DNA of 64,000 nt from the NCBI RefSeq assembly GCF_910591885.1, contig NC_063274.1:7874001-7938000 (forward strand), given 5' to 3'. Under the pieces are notes generated by a model. That model saw only the letters and a program-made list of their open reading frames with translations. It was not told the origin of the DNA and searched no databases. Made by a program: the position numbers and the translations under genes. How positions within the stretch are numbered: the first letter of the stretch is position 1; each line of letters opens with the position of its first letter. The DNA is from Bombus terrestris (taxonomy: Eukaryota; Arthropoda; Insecta; Hymenoptera; Apidae). Shown here piece by piece: positions 25,674 through 37,943 of this stretch.

Positions 25674-27767
25674 ATATGCACGATTCTCTCTTTCATTGCG
25701 GTGCTAGCTGATGTTTTAAGTTGGGAACCTAATATACAGTGTAAATATATACACTGAAAGGATATATAATTTCAGTTTCGATCTTCGAAGAACTTATTAT
25801 TGGAATATGGTTATTAAAATACTACACTTGAAGATAACGTCAATTGAAAAATTATTTCTCCTATAGAATAAATCTGAGGCAGAATGCGTAGCTTTGGATT
25901 ATACGCAGGACTTGAATTACTCCCACGATTCGTCGTTCACGAAGAAAAGTAACGATGCGTATTTTCCACGCATAGTCGGCCGTCCTTTCGACCGAAATGA
26001 CCCAGTGGTGTAGGGTTAGCGGTCGCCTGGTTCCGCGGCAACAAAATTCACCGTACCCACGAGAGTGTCTACACTGGAACGGATATTATTATCTGCGGTA
26101 CTTAAGCTTTACGTATTTTTGCATAACTCGAAATTAGAAATAATTATTGTTGCACCTTCGGGAACGCCGCGATACCGTCTCGCGTGCGAACCGCTCGGTA
26201 CCGGTCGCGTCTTTACAGGCTTTTATTCGGAAAATAGAGGAAACCGCATCCAGAATTATATACTGAGTTTTTACCGCGACCATTTCCATGTCACAGTAAA
26301 TTATTCGCGCATTACTTTTTACTTTCGTTTCTTCCGCTCTACTCTGCGGACGAATATACGAGTTCGTCTTAAATTTGTGGTTTATTATTCGCGATATACT
26401 AGATTCATCGTGGATATGAACAATTTAAACAGCTTTATATGCGCATTTAAATATATTTAAACATCCAAACAGTCTCATTTTGGGATAAAAAGCATATTGA
26501 TAACTAATCATAAAACCATACATGTAAATAATCTGCTCGCATTTCTACACGTTGAAATGTTCCCACAAATGAAATTCTAACCAGACAAATATTTGTAAAT
26601 ATATTGTTAAATGATCCAGAAACGAAATAGTGGACAAGGTGTAGCAATAATTCATTATAACCCGAAACCCGTTTATTGTCTTTATAAACAGCTTATGCAA
26701 AATCTATCCTCCACATATAATATTCCAATCTGATAAATCTACATAGATTGCCTGCCGCAAGCACCGAAATTCACACCAAGCCACGCGAATCTACACATAA
26801 AACGTACTAATCCCCAAAAACAAATCGGCCGAGTCGTCAAAGAAGCTTGATCATTGCCCATACCAATGCCATAGCATATACCAAATATCACTAACGCCAT
26901 CAGTCGCGATCTACTATGCATCACAGAGAGGATATAGCAGCGATGGTAGAGGGTTAAACACGGACCGGGCAGTTGGCACGGATTGTTGCGTTGATCGCGC
27001 AATAAACGCCGCTTAACTGGCGCGGCAAAAGTGCAATACATAGGCAGCGTCGGATAGAGCAGGGCCGTTAGAAAGCGCTCGTTGACATTCGATGCACGCG
27101 TATCGTGCGTGAAAAGGATTTCGACGTTATTGTCGCGTCGTTGGCCGGCTCGTAAAAAACAGTAAAAATTACCTAGCGCGTGTATAATTCGGTGTACGCT
27201 GGACGCTGAAGCTGATTATTGGTCGGAAAACGGTGAGAGTGCGACGAGGAGAGAACGACTGGCTGATTCGAGGGGAGTGTCGCTTTATTGTCCACGCAAG
27301 AATTGCCTCCGGGCATATACTGTATATATGTATATCGCGGTAGTAGCATCAGTTAGTTACTGCCTCGTAATGCGCGGCATTAGCCGGAAAACACGGCGAT
27401 TTTTCGGTCGCTATTGCGCGCCGTCAACGCCATCCATATTCGCGCTTTATCGATGCACTCAACGCGCCGTGATAACGATTACTTTTCAATTTCAGTCAGC
27501 CGGCATTATGAGATTCTTTGATGCCACTCGTTTCATTTCGATTTTGCTCGAACCTCGAGCTGGGTTATCAGGTGTTTTCTTCCGAGGTGTCTTCTTTCTT
27601 GCAAGTTTGGAGTTTATCGTGTCGAGTGACTGCAATTCGGTGAAATATAATCGTTTCATTACAATTGCTTTGCTCGGTAAGATTGTGGAACGGAATGACA
27701 TTCATTTTGTATTTTTTTTTTCTTTTTTGTTAAGGTAGATTCTTTATATATTTTTACAAAATGATTG

Positions 27768-27782
27768 ATATATATATATATA
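27768..27782. repeat. short TA microsatellite
   Basis: About seven TA units. Confidence 0.8.
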
Positions 27783-28738
27783 ACCGAGCCAAGGACAAAA
27801 GAAACGATACACAATTAAATGTTCCTGCACTACGAACGAAAAGAGACACTGACCCATAAATCTACGTGCTTCACCTTGTATTCTAAATCCACATCACAGA
27901 GGCAAATTTAACGAAGGTTTGTCTAAAAGCAAAAGAAAAAAGCAAAATCGTTTGCGCTTTATGCTTCATCGAAGGCCAACGAAAGGCTGCGATAATGACG
28001 CGTCGCTCGAACCACGAAGCCCGGTTGTTTTGTACTTTTCCGCCACTTAAGGGGCATAAAAATTGGAACAAGGTCGACAATAAACGTATCGATTTTTTGC
28101 CGCACGGGTGGGATGATCGCAGGTATTCAATGAAGCTTCGCGGTCCGTTAAAGCGATACGGCTTACCGAGAATGCATTACTATAAATTCGCGTGTAAACA
28201 TAGCGAATCGCGAGCCAGGGCAAACGATACACAAACCAGTGAAACGTAGCCCGTAAAATTCGGGTGATCCTAGGAAAATACACATAGAACCCAGCCAATC
28301 GTTTTGTATTGCTTCGCACTGGCGGCGACCGGAAACAATCGCGTTCGGTTAAACGCCGCGCGGTTACCACTACAGCTCATAATCTCTTTTATGGCCTGTT
28401 TTTCCAATGGTGTTGGTTTTCCATTTTCGGTTGAAGGAAGTGGAAGATATTCATGGATTCATGGATATTTGAAGAGTATATATATATGGAGATTTACAGA
28501 ACCTGCTGACTTTGCACTATCCTTTAAATGTTTATTACACGTATGAAAGAATGTATTATAAATAATTTGAATGAATCTCGTGATATCTTATCATTTCATA
28601 GGATAATATGTTCGAAGTGATTAAGACTCCGAAATAAAATTTTTATCTTCGATATAGTTTCCAAGATATGACTCGTGGTTTATAAATGATAGATTTATGA
28701 GCCACATAAATTGATCATCATATATAATTAAAGTACCA

Positions 28739-28808
28739 TTAACATTTGGTAAAGCTGGATTTATAAAACAGAACGATGCAAAACGATTTAAAAATTACCA
28801 AATGTTAA
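28739..28808. repeat. perfect 14-bp inverted repeat with 42-bp loop
   Basis: TTAACATTTGGTAA at 28739-28752 and TTACCAAATGTTAA at 28795-28808. It could be the ends of a tiny element or a hairpin. No target duplication is evident and pairing stops outside the arms. Confidence 0.6.
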
Positions 28809-30870
28809 TACACATTATTGTATTTTCCAATAAATTCATAATTAAGCACTCCGGAAATATGAGAAAAAAAATTCTCAAAAATTATTAATTCACAGTTGTA
28901 GGAAATAAGCCAATGAAAACGCGGCTGTGTTATTTACGGAAAATGAAAAATCACCTACACATCGGAACGATAAAAATTGAAGGTAAACCGACACAGAAAT
29001 CCCAGGTACACGAGTTAAATACTGGATGCAAGCAGAACGGTGAAATCGGCGAATGCCTGTACCGTAGAAAAAACACATTTTGAACATTATTAAACGATAC
29101 GGTTCGTATAAAATTGGCATTCCGTCGGTACATAGTTTCAACTGTGAGATGCATTGGCCGATAGAAATTTTTAATTGAAATAACACCACGTTCAAAAAGA
29201 CGGAAAACAATTTGCAAGCAATATGGCGGCTGTAGCGCCAGAGAAGGATTAATTCTCGAGCTACGAGTGGACGCATCGAACAATATTATTAAATTAAATA
29301 TTATGATTTGCGAGTGGCGTGGGGATGCGTCCTGTAATATTATTAAATCAAACACCGAGCGACCTTAATAAATTCGTAATATGTTCGTGCATATTTTTGG
29401 GGACTTTTAATCAATTTTCAAAGCGGTAAAGCCGCGGGCAAAAATATATAAACATTTACCCGTCTTCGTGCATAGAAAATCGCGGATAATGAACGTGGAG
29501 TCGGTATCAAGCGAAACAAGGAACATGACGATAATAAATCCTTCATCCATGGTGGTTGAAAATTATTAGAAGCCTCGTTAATGTTTGTTGGATCGTTTCC
29601 TAGTTAGTTAGTTAATTAATTAGCTACTACGCCTACTACTATTTCAAACAAAGAAAAATTCATATTTCCGTAGAATTAAAAAGTTGGAAACAATTTTATT
29701 GTGTCTTTGCACGTTAGCGAAAACAACAGCAAGTACTAGTTCATGGATTCGTCGCTTTATCTCTGCCGTTTTTACATCATCTTCTCATAACCGAACCAAT
29801 CTACATATCAAACACTGAACCACAAACCAAGAATCAAGACAACTTGTCAAGATAAACATCGAATCTCATCCAGGAGTAACATTCTAGCGAATACGAAAGC
29901 ATTGAAGAGAGCTACGATGCGGAATATCGGAACTCGATCGACTGTATGGCGATGTTCGTCGTGTGTCCCGAAAACACGTTGTAACACGGTCGAACACTCG
30001 AAAATATCGTCTCCAGGCAACGTCGGATGATTAATGACCGGTGATAACCACGCTGGTTAATACCGCGTCCCTATTATCGTAGAAGTGTTTATAGCATCGG
30101 TAAACGTGAATCGAACGCGGTAGTATGTAAATCGCGCATATAACATAGCGTAGAGGCGGGGGTGTAGCTGCACTGGCGAGTGCTCGACGTGCACGTGTGT
30201 TACGTCGAATATTCGGTGAAAAGAAGGCTGTGGCGGGGAGTGCTGTTACGGGCGGTACAAACGATGTTTAGTCGCCGAGCAATATACTAATGGTGTATGT
30301 ACATAGAAATATAGAGAAACGAATACACACCGAGTATATTTACAATGAATTAACGGGGGCGTTAATGCAAAATCCCCGGGACTACTCGCCATTAGTTTAA
30401 ACAGATTTCCAGCGTACCCGCGACCTCGCATCTACATAACCGGGACAGAGAGGGCGCGCGCCGAAATTAAACACTCCTCGTTGAAAACTGAACCGCATTA
30501 TCTGGAGCTGGCGGGACGCCTGAATCCTCCTCGCGAATTTTCCGGCCAGCCGATGATACGCTTTGCCGGATAATAGGGTCAGTACGAACAATAACCGGCC
30601 TTTCTTCCACGAATATCGGTGCAGCTACTGTATTAATATTGGTGAAGTACATATTTGATATCGAAGGAATTGGATAGGCCGGAGCTATTATAATTTTGGA
30701 GTTACATTGTGGCCTTTGTTGATAAGTTCAAGCAGTTTAAGATAAGATTATATGTACATATAACTATGGTTAACGCTACGGTATATAGCTACGGTAGCTC
30801 TAGATTATTTTAACTAATACGCGAACAAGAAAGAAAGATTAAAAAGAATGTAGAAGTAGGGTAGAAGATG

Positions 30871-30912
30871 ATAATAGTTCTAAGTTCTAATAGTTCTAAA
30901 ATAGTTCTAAGA
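30871..30912 (+). repeat. short tandem repeat of (A)ATAGTTCTAA
   Basis: Four imperfect copies of TAGTTCTAA in about 42 bp. Confidence 0.7.
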
Positions 30913-31787
30913 TCAGATATTAGCGTGTATAATAGCATACGTTAATATTTTTTGACATGTTAACACGTCCACCTTTAACGCAGATAAAACAATGTTAATT
31001 GCGATGTTAAACGATGAGATATCAATGAAATTCGCGAACCTCAAAGCTTTTTTCGCAAAAAATCATTAAAGATTCATGTTCACGTTCATTCATAAAACAA
31101 TCCTTAAGAAACTCCAGACACCATTCCATCTTACTAGAAGTTATTTTCACGACATTTTCCAGCGATCCGTTTTCTCGTTCGCGGATGACGAATTAAATAG
31201 TAATCAGTTTTAATAAATTCATTCAAGCCCCTCCGTTAGTTCGAACACGAACAGACGAACTGCTCGGCTTCCTGCCGGCTCGTCCGGAGATTTTATCTTT
31301 CTCAAACTTTCATAACTAGCGGGCTGCATTGGCAATGTATCTTCGAGGATTCAATAAAGCACGAAGGGCCGCGGGAATAACGAGGAACGCTGCCGACGCG
31401 TGCACTTTGTCAGCCGTTCCCTAATTAATTCCGAGTAATCGCGTAGAATGTTAATCCGATGCGTCAGCGATCGACATGCGTGAACACAGACGAAAGGGTT
31501 GTTCACTGTACGATATTGCCATACTGAATGTTCCTTTATGCTTGACGAACACTCTCACGTTTGTAAGTCAGCGAAATGTCTGGTTAGTATCGTATGAAAA
31601 ATATATATTAAAAATTCCATTAGTTTCTACGAAACAATATGAGTAGCAAAGTTGAAAAAGGTCCCATCTATAGACGCGGATAACCTTTAACCTTTGTGAA
31701 GTTTGAACGTGATATTACAGGACGCGTGGACAATTCAAAGGAAAATTGTCGATATGATTGAAATATTACATGCAATCGGACACTTAC

Positions 31788-31958
31788 CCGAATACTTCTC
31801 CGACTGCATCTGTTCGGTTGGCACGAAGTTTGCCGTAGCATTCGGTGGACAACCATTTCGATTTTGTTGCGTACGTAGCGTATGAGTCGCATGCAGAGAT
31901 GGACCACGCGGTGGTACTTCCGGTGGTGCCGGTTCTGGAGGCGAATCTCTACCAGTGT
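31788..31958 (-). CDS. teneurin-like intracellular-domain exon (exon C, internal, phase 1-1)
   Basis: Internal exon, 171 nt, 13,307 nt downstream of exon B. The acceptor is GATCTTTTACAG and the donor TCGG/GTAAGT is strong. The reading frame joins exon B with a split Asp codon and continues TGRDSPPEPAPPEVPPRGPS, then LHATHTLRTQQNRNG, then CPPNATANFVPTEQMQSEKYS. APPEVPPRGPS closely resembles the APPDVPPRNPT proline motif I recall from the Drosophila Ten-m cytoplasmic domain, a possible SH3 ligand (xPPRxP). This is the best family-specific hint in the window. No transmembrane segment follows within the window, so the next exon is probably beyond the left edge. Sure it is an exon; moderately sure of the family. 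Confidence 0.6.
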
Positions 31959-34900
31959 CTGTAAAAGATCGCGTAGCAACTTAAATTCCTACGTTCCGTC
32001 GTGTTGAAAGATCGAATAAATATTTTATACGTGCATTTATATTTAAAACATGCAGGGAACCGTTTGCAAGCTGTTGAATTTTAATCTCGGCCGATCATTC
32101 TGTCATCACATTGTTACGATGTAATTAGCGACGAACGTACGTTTCGATATTAATCGTTTATAATATAATATAAAATATTATAGTAATTTGCTAATGAATT
32201 TTATCTTTTCCAAATGACGTGAAAGATTGTAACGACTAAGGCTGCCAAAAAAGGAGACCACCCACGGGACGCGTACCATGACAAAATTACTCGTCAATGG
32301 GGGCACCGGTGCACGGGACACCGTAGGAAGGACGCATCTTCATCGACGCGTGATACACAACGTTTATTTCACGGTCGAATTATTGCATATATCGGCACAA
32401 TTATATGAAAGTCCATTCTCTCTCATTTGCGTCCCCTTATCCGCGTTCCATGATACCGCGATTATCGCCCAGTGGAAACGCGAGCAATTAAACAGCATCA
32501 TTGACTGGCCGTTTCCTAATTACGTTTTATGCATGCGGGTACGAAGGATCTATTTTACATCAGATTATCTATATCGGCTCGGTATACGAAGAGAAAAAAA
32601 AAGAGAGCGGAAAAATTTGCGATGGCCGTTTCTCCCGACAGGTACAGATAAACCATGTTCTATTGTACACATAGGAAAAATCAATCACGCACGTATCTAG
32701 ATAGTCGATACGAATGTTCAGCTCTGCTCTTAACTGTGAACGCTTATTACGGCGTTTAAAGCAGCGACGGTAATTCTAAAAATTTTTCATTTCCGGACAG
32801 GGTGCGCGGTTCCGGCCCTTAGGGGTTCGCGTTGCGGGCATTCCGTAGTCGAGTTGCTTATAAAGTTATTCAAACTTGTAAGGAACTCTTGCCGGCGAAT
32901 AATTAAAGTTACCTAAATGCAAAGGGCACAAAAGAAGGGCTGGCAGGCATGCTGCGAGCAACTAGACCGACCGTTCAGGCACGTATTCATGAAAACGCAT
33001 GCCCGAATGGCGTCGCGTACGCATCCACTAAAAATAAACACTTCATTGTACATGACCGTTTTTCTTGGGTTTATGAATGGTGCATGGAATTAAATTTCAG
33101 AAAAAAAAAAAAGAAAGAAAACCTACTATCCTGCTAATGAATATGGAGACTTTTCTCGTGGATGCACAGGCGGTTAGTAGAATTTATAGGTGATTCACTC
33201 GAAGAACAAATTGAAAGAATAATTCTTATCAATAATAACAATTTTCCAATAGCTAAAAATGAAATCTCTTTATACTTTCTTTTACATTATTTTTATTCTT
33301 CGTACAACAAATCTATCTTTCTAAAAATAATCGTTACTCGTCGAAGAATATTTAAGAACTCCATATAATAATAATCTTGCATCGTGTACAAAGAACGAAC
33401 TATTCTTCTGCTTAGTTCCATCGATTGAACAAGTTAAACCGAAATTAATCGTACTTATCCCGTGCAAATTGCAATTTGCAAACGCGATCCGTGTATCTTG
33501 TAAGAACACGTGAGGATAATAGATACTGCCGGCAATAAGGGACGATGACGCGGCAAATCGATAACGCGTTAAGCATATATATAATTGAGGCAATGTATAA
33601 CCATTAGGGGTTGTTAATGTTACAGCGCGCATTATTGTAAATCAAGGTTAACTGCAATACGGTGGTTTATTACGCTTTCGCGAAGCTGTGTAACTTGGTT
33701 TGCGGCAACTCCGACGCCGGATAATGGAATTTCGCTCTTCAGCCATCTGGATTAAAATCTATTAACTTAGCGATCGCAACTTGCTCCCGCTCCCTCTCTA
33801 ATTTCATATTCATGTGCTTGTAGCTGACTTATTTCGTGATATATGAAACATTTTTTTCACGAGGCTGGCTTTGTACATGTGTTGACATTTTATTAATCAT
33901 CGAGCTTGGCGAACAGATTACGCTATGAGACACGATCAACTCTTATTGATGAAATCTTAAAGAATATTAAGGTACTCTAATACAATGCGAATTAAAATTA
34001 CTCGGTGCTAAAATAATGAGTTTTGCGTAAGATTTCCGAGATTCTCAAGTTGTCGAGATCTATCAAGATTCAGAATGCAGAACATATCAACTTTTAAATA
34101 CTCGAAATACTCATGAGAAACTTCAGTTTCATCCAAGAGTTATAATTTATCAGATCAGAAGTGAAGTTTTATTGAGAATTCAAAATTCATCAGAATTATT
34201 AAGCGTGGAATCGTGTCCCAAGCGATCGAAAATATTTCAAAGCTCATCGGTAATCATAAGTATCTTTCAAAATTCATCGGTATACTTAATCCAAGTACAC
34301 TGTCTCAAAGGACAAAACGACGAACTACGTGCAACGAGTGCAACGCATACACAATGTTACGTACCTGTGAAGTAAATAGGCCTGGACAGTGCTGCGCGTG
34401 TGAAGGAATGTGCAGAAGAGAAAAGTGCGTTAGTGCGGCAAGGTTAGGCGTGTGCACGCGAGAATTGGAACGTGCTGTTACGTGATGCAAGCCGGCTTGG
34501 TGAGCGAACAAAAGTCGAACGATGTGTGAACGACCGCTTGAATGAGAAAGAAGAAAACAGAAAAATAAAAGGGCAGAGAAGAAATAAACGAATAATGCCG
34601 AATGACACGACGTCGCGCCGTCACGCTGAACGATAACGACGATGTAACGAAATCGCGCGTGTACGTGCGACCTGAATTACGAAGAATCAGTCGCTGGTAA
34701 TAATTAAACCGTTCAGGCTCTCTTTCCGCGTTGACAGCGCTGAGAACTTTGCTCGTTAACATGAACCTCGTCTTTTTTTTGTCATTTCGTATTTTTTGTT
34801 ACTTTTATTCGTGGTTGAAATCGAATCGTAACGCTTTTGATACAACGTGATAGACGATGACGAATCGTGATGCGAGTCATTGATCTGCAATAAGCTAGAT

Positions 34901-37023
34901 AACGAAGGAATAAAGATTAGGCCTTTTCTACCTGCTATCGATCTTAAATGTTATTTCTATTGTTTTCTATAATTTTGTTATTTCTATTTACTTGGTTCAC
35001 TTGAAAGGTACATTTTGCCCTTTTATCGTGTTTACGCAAGCTTTTATTCAATTTTGTTTCATATTTATTTATTTAGTAACTTATAACGATATTTCTCTGC
35101 TTGAAAGTTCACGTGTACTCTGATATTTCCGACGAACCATGTCCGTATTGCTTCTATCATTTCTCTAACAAATTCAGGATCGAATTGCGATTCAATTTAT
35201 GTTTAATATCTCTTATAATAAGTATCGATTTTCATCTACAATAATTATTCTAATAAACGTGCCATAACAATTGAATTCAATACTAGACACAAACAACAAA
35301 TCCAACGTTCTAATCAGCATCGTATTTATAAGAAATTGAGAGAAATGCAACATTTTAATCTTTTTCAATGATCCATTAATATGTACTTGAATTATGAATT
35401 CTAGAAACTGGCAAGAATAGATCCATCACATTTACAGCTAATACGTAATGTAACACATGTATACACGAATATGGACACAAGGATTATCCTGTTGTGTATG
35501 ATTACGTTAGAATTAACCAGGTGCGTCGATCAATAGCGTGAATTACAAACGAAGACCGTTTCTCTTCGGTGCACCGGAGTGTTAGTCGATATTTTCCGTA
35601 ATAAGCGGTGATAATTGCTTAATTAAAGCGAACCGTGAAACGCGCAATGCGTTCCTGTCAGTGGCAGCCGCGTCGCTCCCGTATCTTGGACGACTTTACC
35701 GTCGAAACGTACATTCGTTGCAGTTATTGAACAATCTGCCGGCATTGTTCGAGTGTTGGGAACACCTGTAACGCTCAATTACAAAGTCGATAGCCCACGT
35801 TGACGAGAAAAATGTCCGCCACGGCATCTCGCGACTCACCGATGAGTTATTCTCCTGCATTTATTGACGACGATGCAAACGAATAGCAGCGTATCATTTT
35901 CTTTCGTTTTTATCGCCATTCTTCTTGAAAAAGGTTCACGTTTCTTTTTTTTTTTACTGTATATGTGGTAGAAAAAAATATGACGAGGTTGTAAATTAAT
36001 CGAGCGTAAAAGTACATACGTGTCGATAGCCGAAGCAGAAATTTGAGACGATCTAAGGGGAGATAAGACGCCTCGAAACTCAACAGAAATGTTCAACTCC
36101 ATACAAAAATGACGTTCAGCTCGTTTCACCGAAAGTAATTTAAGTCAATATATTATTTCCATATCGAGTTTCTAGTAAAAATAATTCGTGAATCGACAGA
36201 AATTTAGAAAAATCCTTCTTTGTTTTTTTAAAGCTAATAGCGTGTCACGTCGCTGTTATTTACGGATTCTCCATTAAATAATTAAATTGCAAACTCGACA
36301 CGTTACACGCTACGGCCTTATTTTTCTACCATTTTTATAACAATTCGCAATTTACAAGACCTATTATTATACTTGCGGTCAACGATGCATGCGCCGGAGG
36401 TTATTGTAGCGTGTTATCAACAATAACAGTATCGACGGATTGTCAGGGTTGTCAACGACGGTGTTTCTATCGTAGATTATAATCGTTTGTCAGTCGATCG
36501 TTTTTATTTCGTTCCTACGCGAAATCGTTCTACATGGATACGACGGCATAATGCTAGCTGCAGGCAACGCGTTGCCCGCATCGAGTTAAAATCGATTGTT
36601 GCCACGATGACGGTCCGTGCGACGTCATTGACTGCGGTTCAAATCGCATTGTGATCTGTGATGGATTACCGTTTATATCGAAGCGTACATCAAATCGAAA
36701 TCAATTTTCTTTCGCGATCGCCAGAATTATCTTCGTTGAATGCGCGCACCGAACCATGCCCGCTACGTGAATACGGAAAATCGTGTAACTTCAGGAGCAT
36801 TGTGGTTTCTGATGGACCTCAAATATCGTTTCGCCAACAGGAAAATTAATAACTTGATTTAACGTCGTTCAACATATAGCGAGTGTATACACGTAGAATA
36901 TTCAACTAAATCACTTTTTATTGCATCTCAAATATAAACGCTCAATCACGGTAGAAGTTTGAGTGTTTCGTAGATTCCAACAAAAATATCTTCTTTTCGG
37001 CATAACTTTACAATAGTTTGCCC
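31959..37023. other. left part of the 13.3 kb intron between exons B and C
   Basis: No exon recognised. Contains short imperfect repeats of AAA(A/G)TTCATCGGTA near 34235-34285. Confidence 0.45.
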
Positions 37024-37293
37024 TTTACACTTTGACTGCCACGTTGGTCATATATGAACTTCTTACAATTGTAAAAATTGAATGAAAATGGACAGTTAAG
37101 GGATTTTGAATATAACCGATAAATAGAAGATACTTTGAAACAAAAAGTGCCCCATTGAACAATTAAACATTTTTAATAGAACATCAATAAAAAAAAAAAA
37201 AGAACTAATTTTGTATCTAACGATGCACTGTGTTAAAAAACTGTGGCGTCCTGAGCGAAACATGTGATTTCGGCGTGGCAATCAAAATGTTAA
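37024..37293. mobile_element. piggyBac-type MITE (270 bp, degenerate)
   Basis: The left end TTTACACTTTGACTGCCACG pairs with the right end, whose complement is TTAACATTTTGATTGCCACG: 17 of 20 positions match, with weaker pairing beyond. The right end sits on TTAA and the left on TTTA, consistent with a TTAA target duplication that has lost one base match. The CxTTTGAxTGCCACG core is typical of piggyBac-derived insect MITEs. Interior AT-rich, including a 14-A run near 37188-37201. No transposase. Confidence 0.6.
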
Positions 37294-37513
37294 CTCGGAA
37301 CAATCTTCGGATAAACTTTTACGTCAGATGAATACAATGATAAAGTTCGATGATATTGATATAAAATTCTATGAAGAAAAATAACGATATTCCACATTGC
37401 ATATTTCCATGTACTCAACTGTTTCTCATTATCATTTTCAGTCACAAAACTTTGAACCAAATCTTCAGTCAATTGAATTTCCCTCATTTTCTTTTTCGAT
37501 TAACAACTGTTGC

Positions 37514-37550
37514 AATTTATAAATTTATAAATTTATAAATTTATAAATTT
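37514..37550. repeat. 8-bp palindromic tandem repeat (AATTTATA)n
   Basis: About 4.6 copies of AATTTATA; two adjacent units form a self-complementary sequence. It lies about 45 bp beyond (on the minus strand, downstream of) the AATAAA near 37594. Confidence 0.85.
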
Positions 37551-37593
37551 GTATATTATCGATAAACGAACTTGACTATCTACAGGACGCTTG

Positions 37594-37599
37594 TTTATT
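37594..37599 (-). terminator. candidate polyadenylation signal AATAAA
   Basis: AATAAA on the minus strand, about 140 nt downstream of the stop codon at 37737. The spacing suits a short 3' UTR. Such hexamers are frequent in AT-rich DNA, so this supports the 37737-37936 exon model only weakly. Confidence 0.25.
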
Positions 37600-37736
37600 C
37601 ACACGTTTAATCGAGGACCGATAGGACATTGACGAAGTGGAAGTTTAGTCAATCGCAGCTAACCAATCGCGGATCGTGATGGCGACCGCGGACAAAGGGG
37701 CGAACCAGGTTATCCCTGGACCGTGGATAGAGTTAG

Positions 37737-37936
37737 TCAGACGTCGGCAAGGGTGTACAAGGTGGCCGACAGTGACTTGATGCGGTTAGCGATTCGCGCT
37801 GCTAACTCGATTTGATGCTCTAATGCCTTCGTCACGTCCGACGTAGCTGGCGTATTCATGTAAATACGAATTATTTCCCGGCAGTCGCTGCGGTCGCGAC
37901 GTTCGTTGACCACTGCAACACTGCTCAAGGATTCAT
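37737..37936 (-). CDS. candidate terminal coding exon of unknown product
   Basis: Minus-strand open frame ending in TGA at 37737-37739. Two usable acceptors, GCAAG just right of 37936 and GTTGCAG just right of 37912, both leave 2 nt of a split codon and so match the phase-1 donor at 40751. The peptide includes VVNERRDRSDCREIIRIYMN, then TPATSDVTKALEHQIELAAR, then IANRIKSLSATLYTLADV. The second half could form an amphipathic helix. Base composition is distinctly more GC-rich than the flanks, and an AATAAA (37594-37599) follows the stop by about 140 nt. No family recognised. It could also be a degraded retrocopy. Confidence 0.3.
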
Positions 37937-37943
37937 CTTGCTT

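Larger units (their letters stand above)
25674..31787. other. non-coding stretch, probably intron downstream of exon C
   Basis: Mixed AT-rich sequence with CpG-rich patches near 27060-27440 and 30150-30600. A 153-codon plus-strand frame at 27277-27738 has no recognisable features. Confidence 0.45.

Noticed and set aside
26001..26040. tRNA D-arm-like sequence (AGTGGTGTAGGGTTAGCGG)
   Set aside because: No T-loop (GGTTCRANNCC) at the right distance and no acceptor stem can be drawn.
27277..27738. 153-codon plus-strand frame
   Set aside because: No recognisable motif; hydrophobic and Arg-rich patches appear random and the start lacks context.
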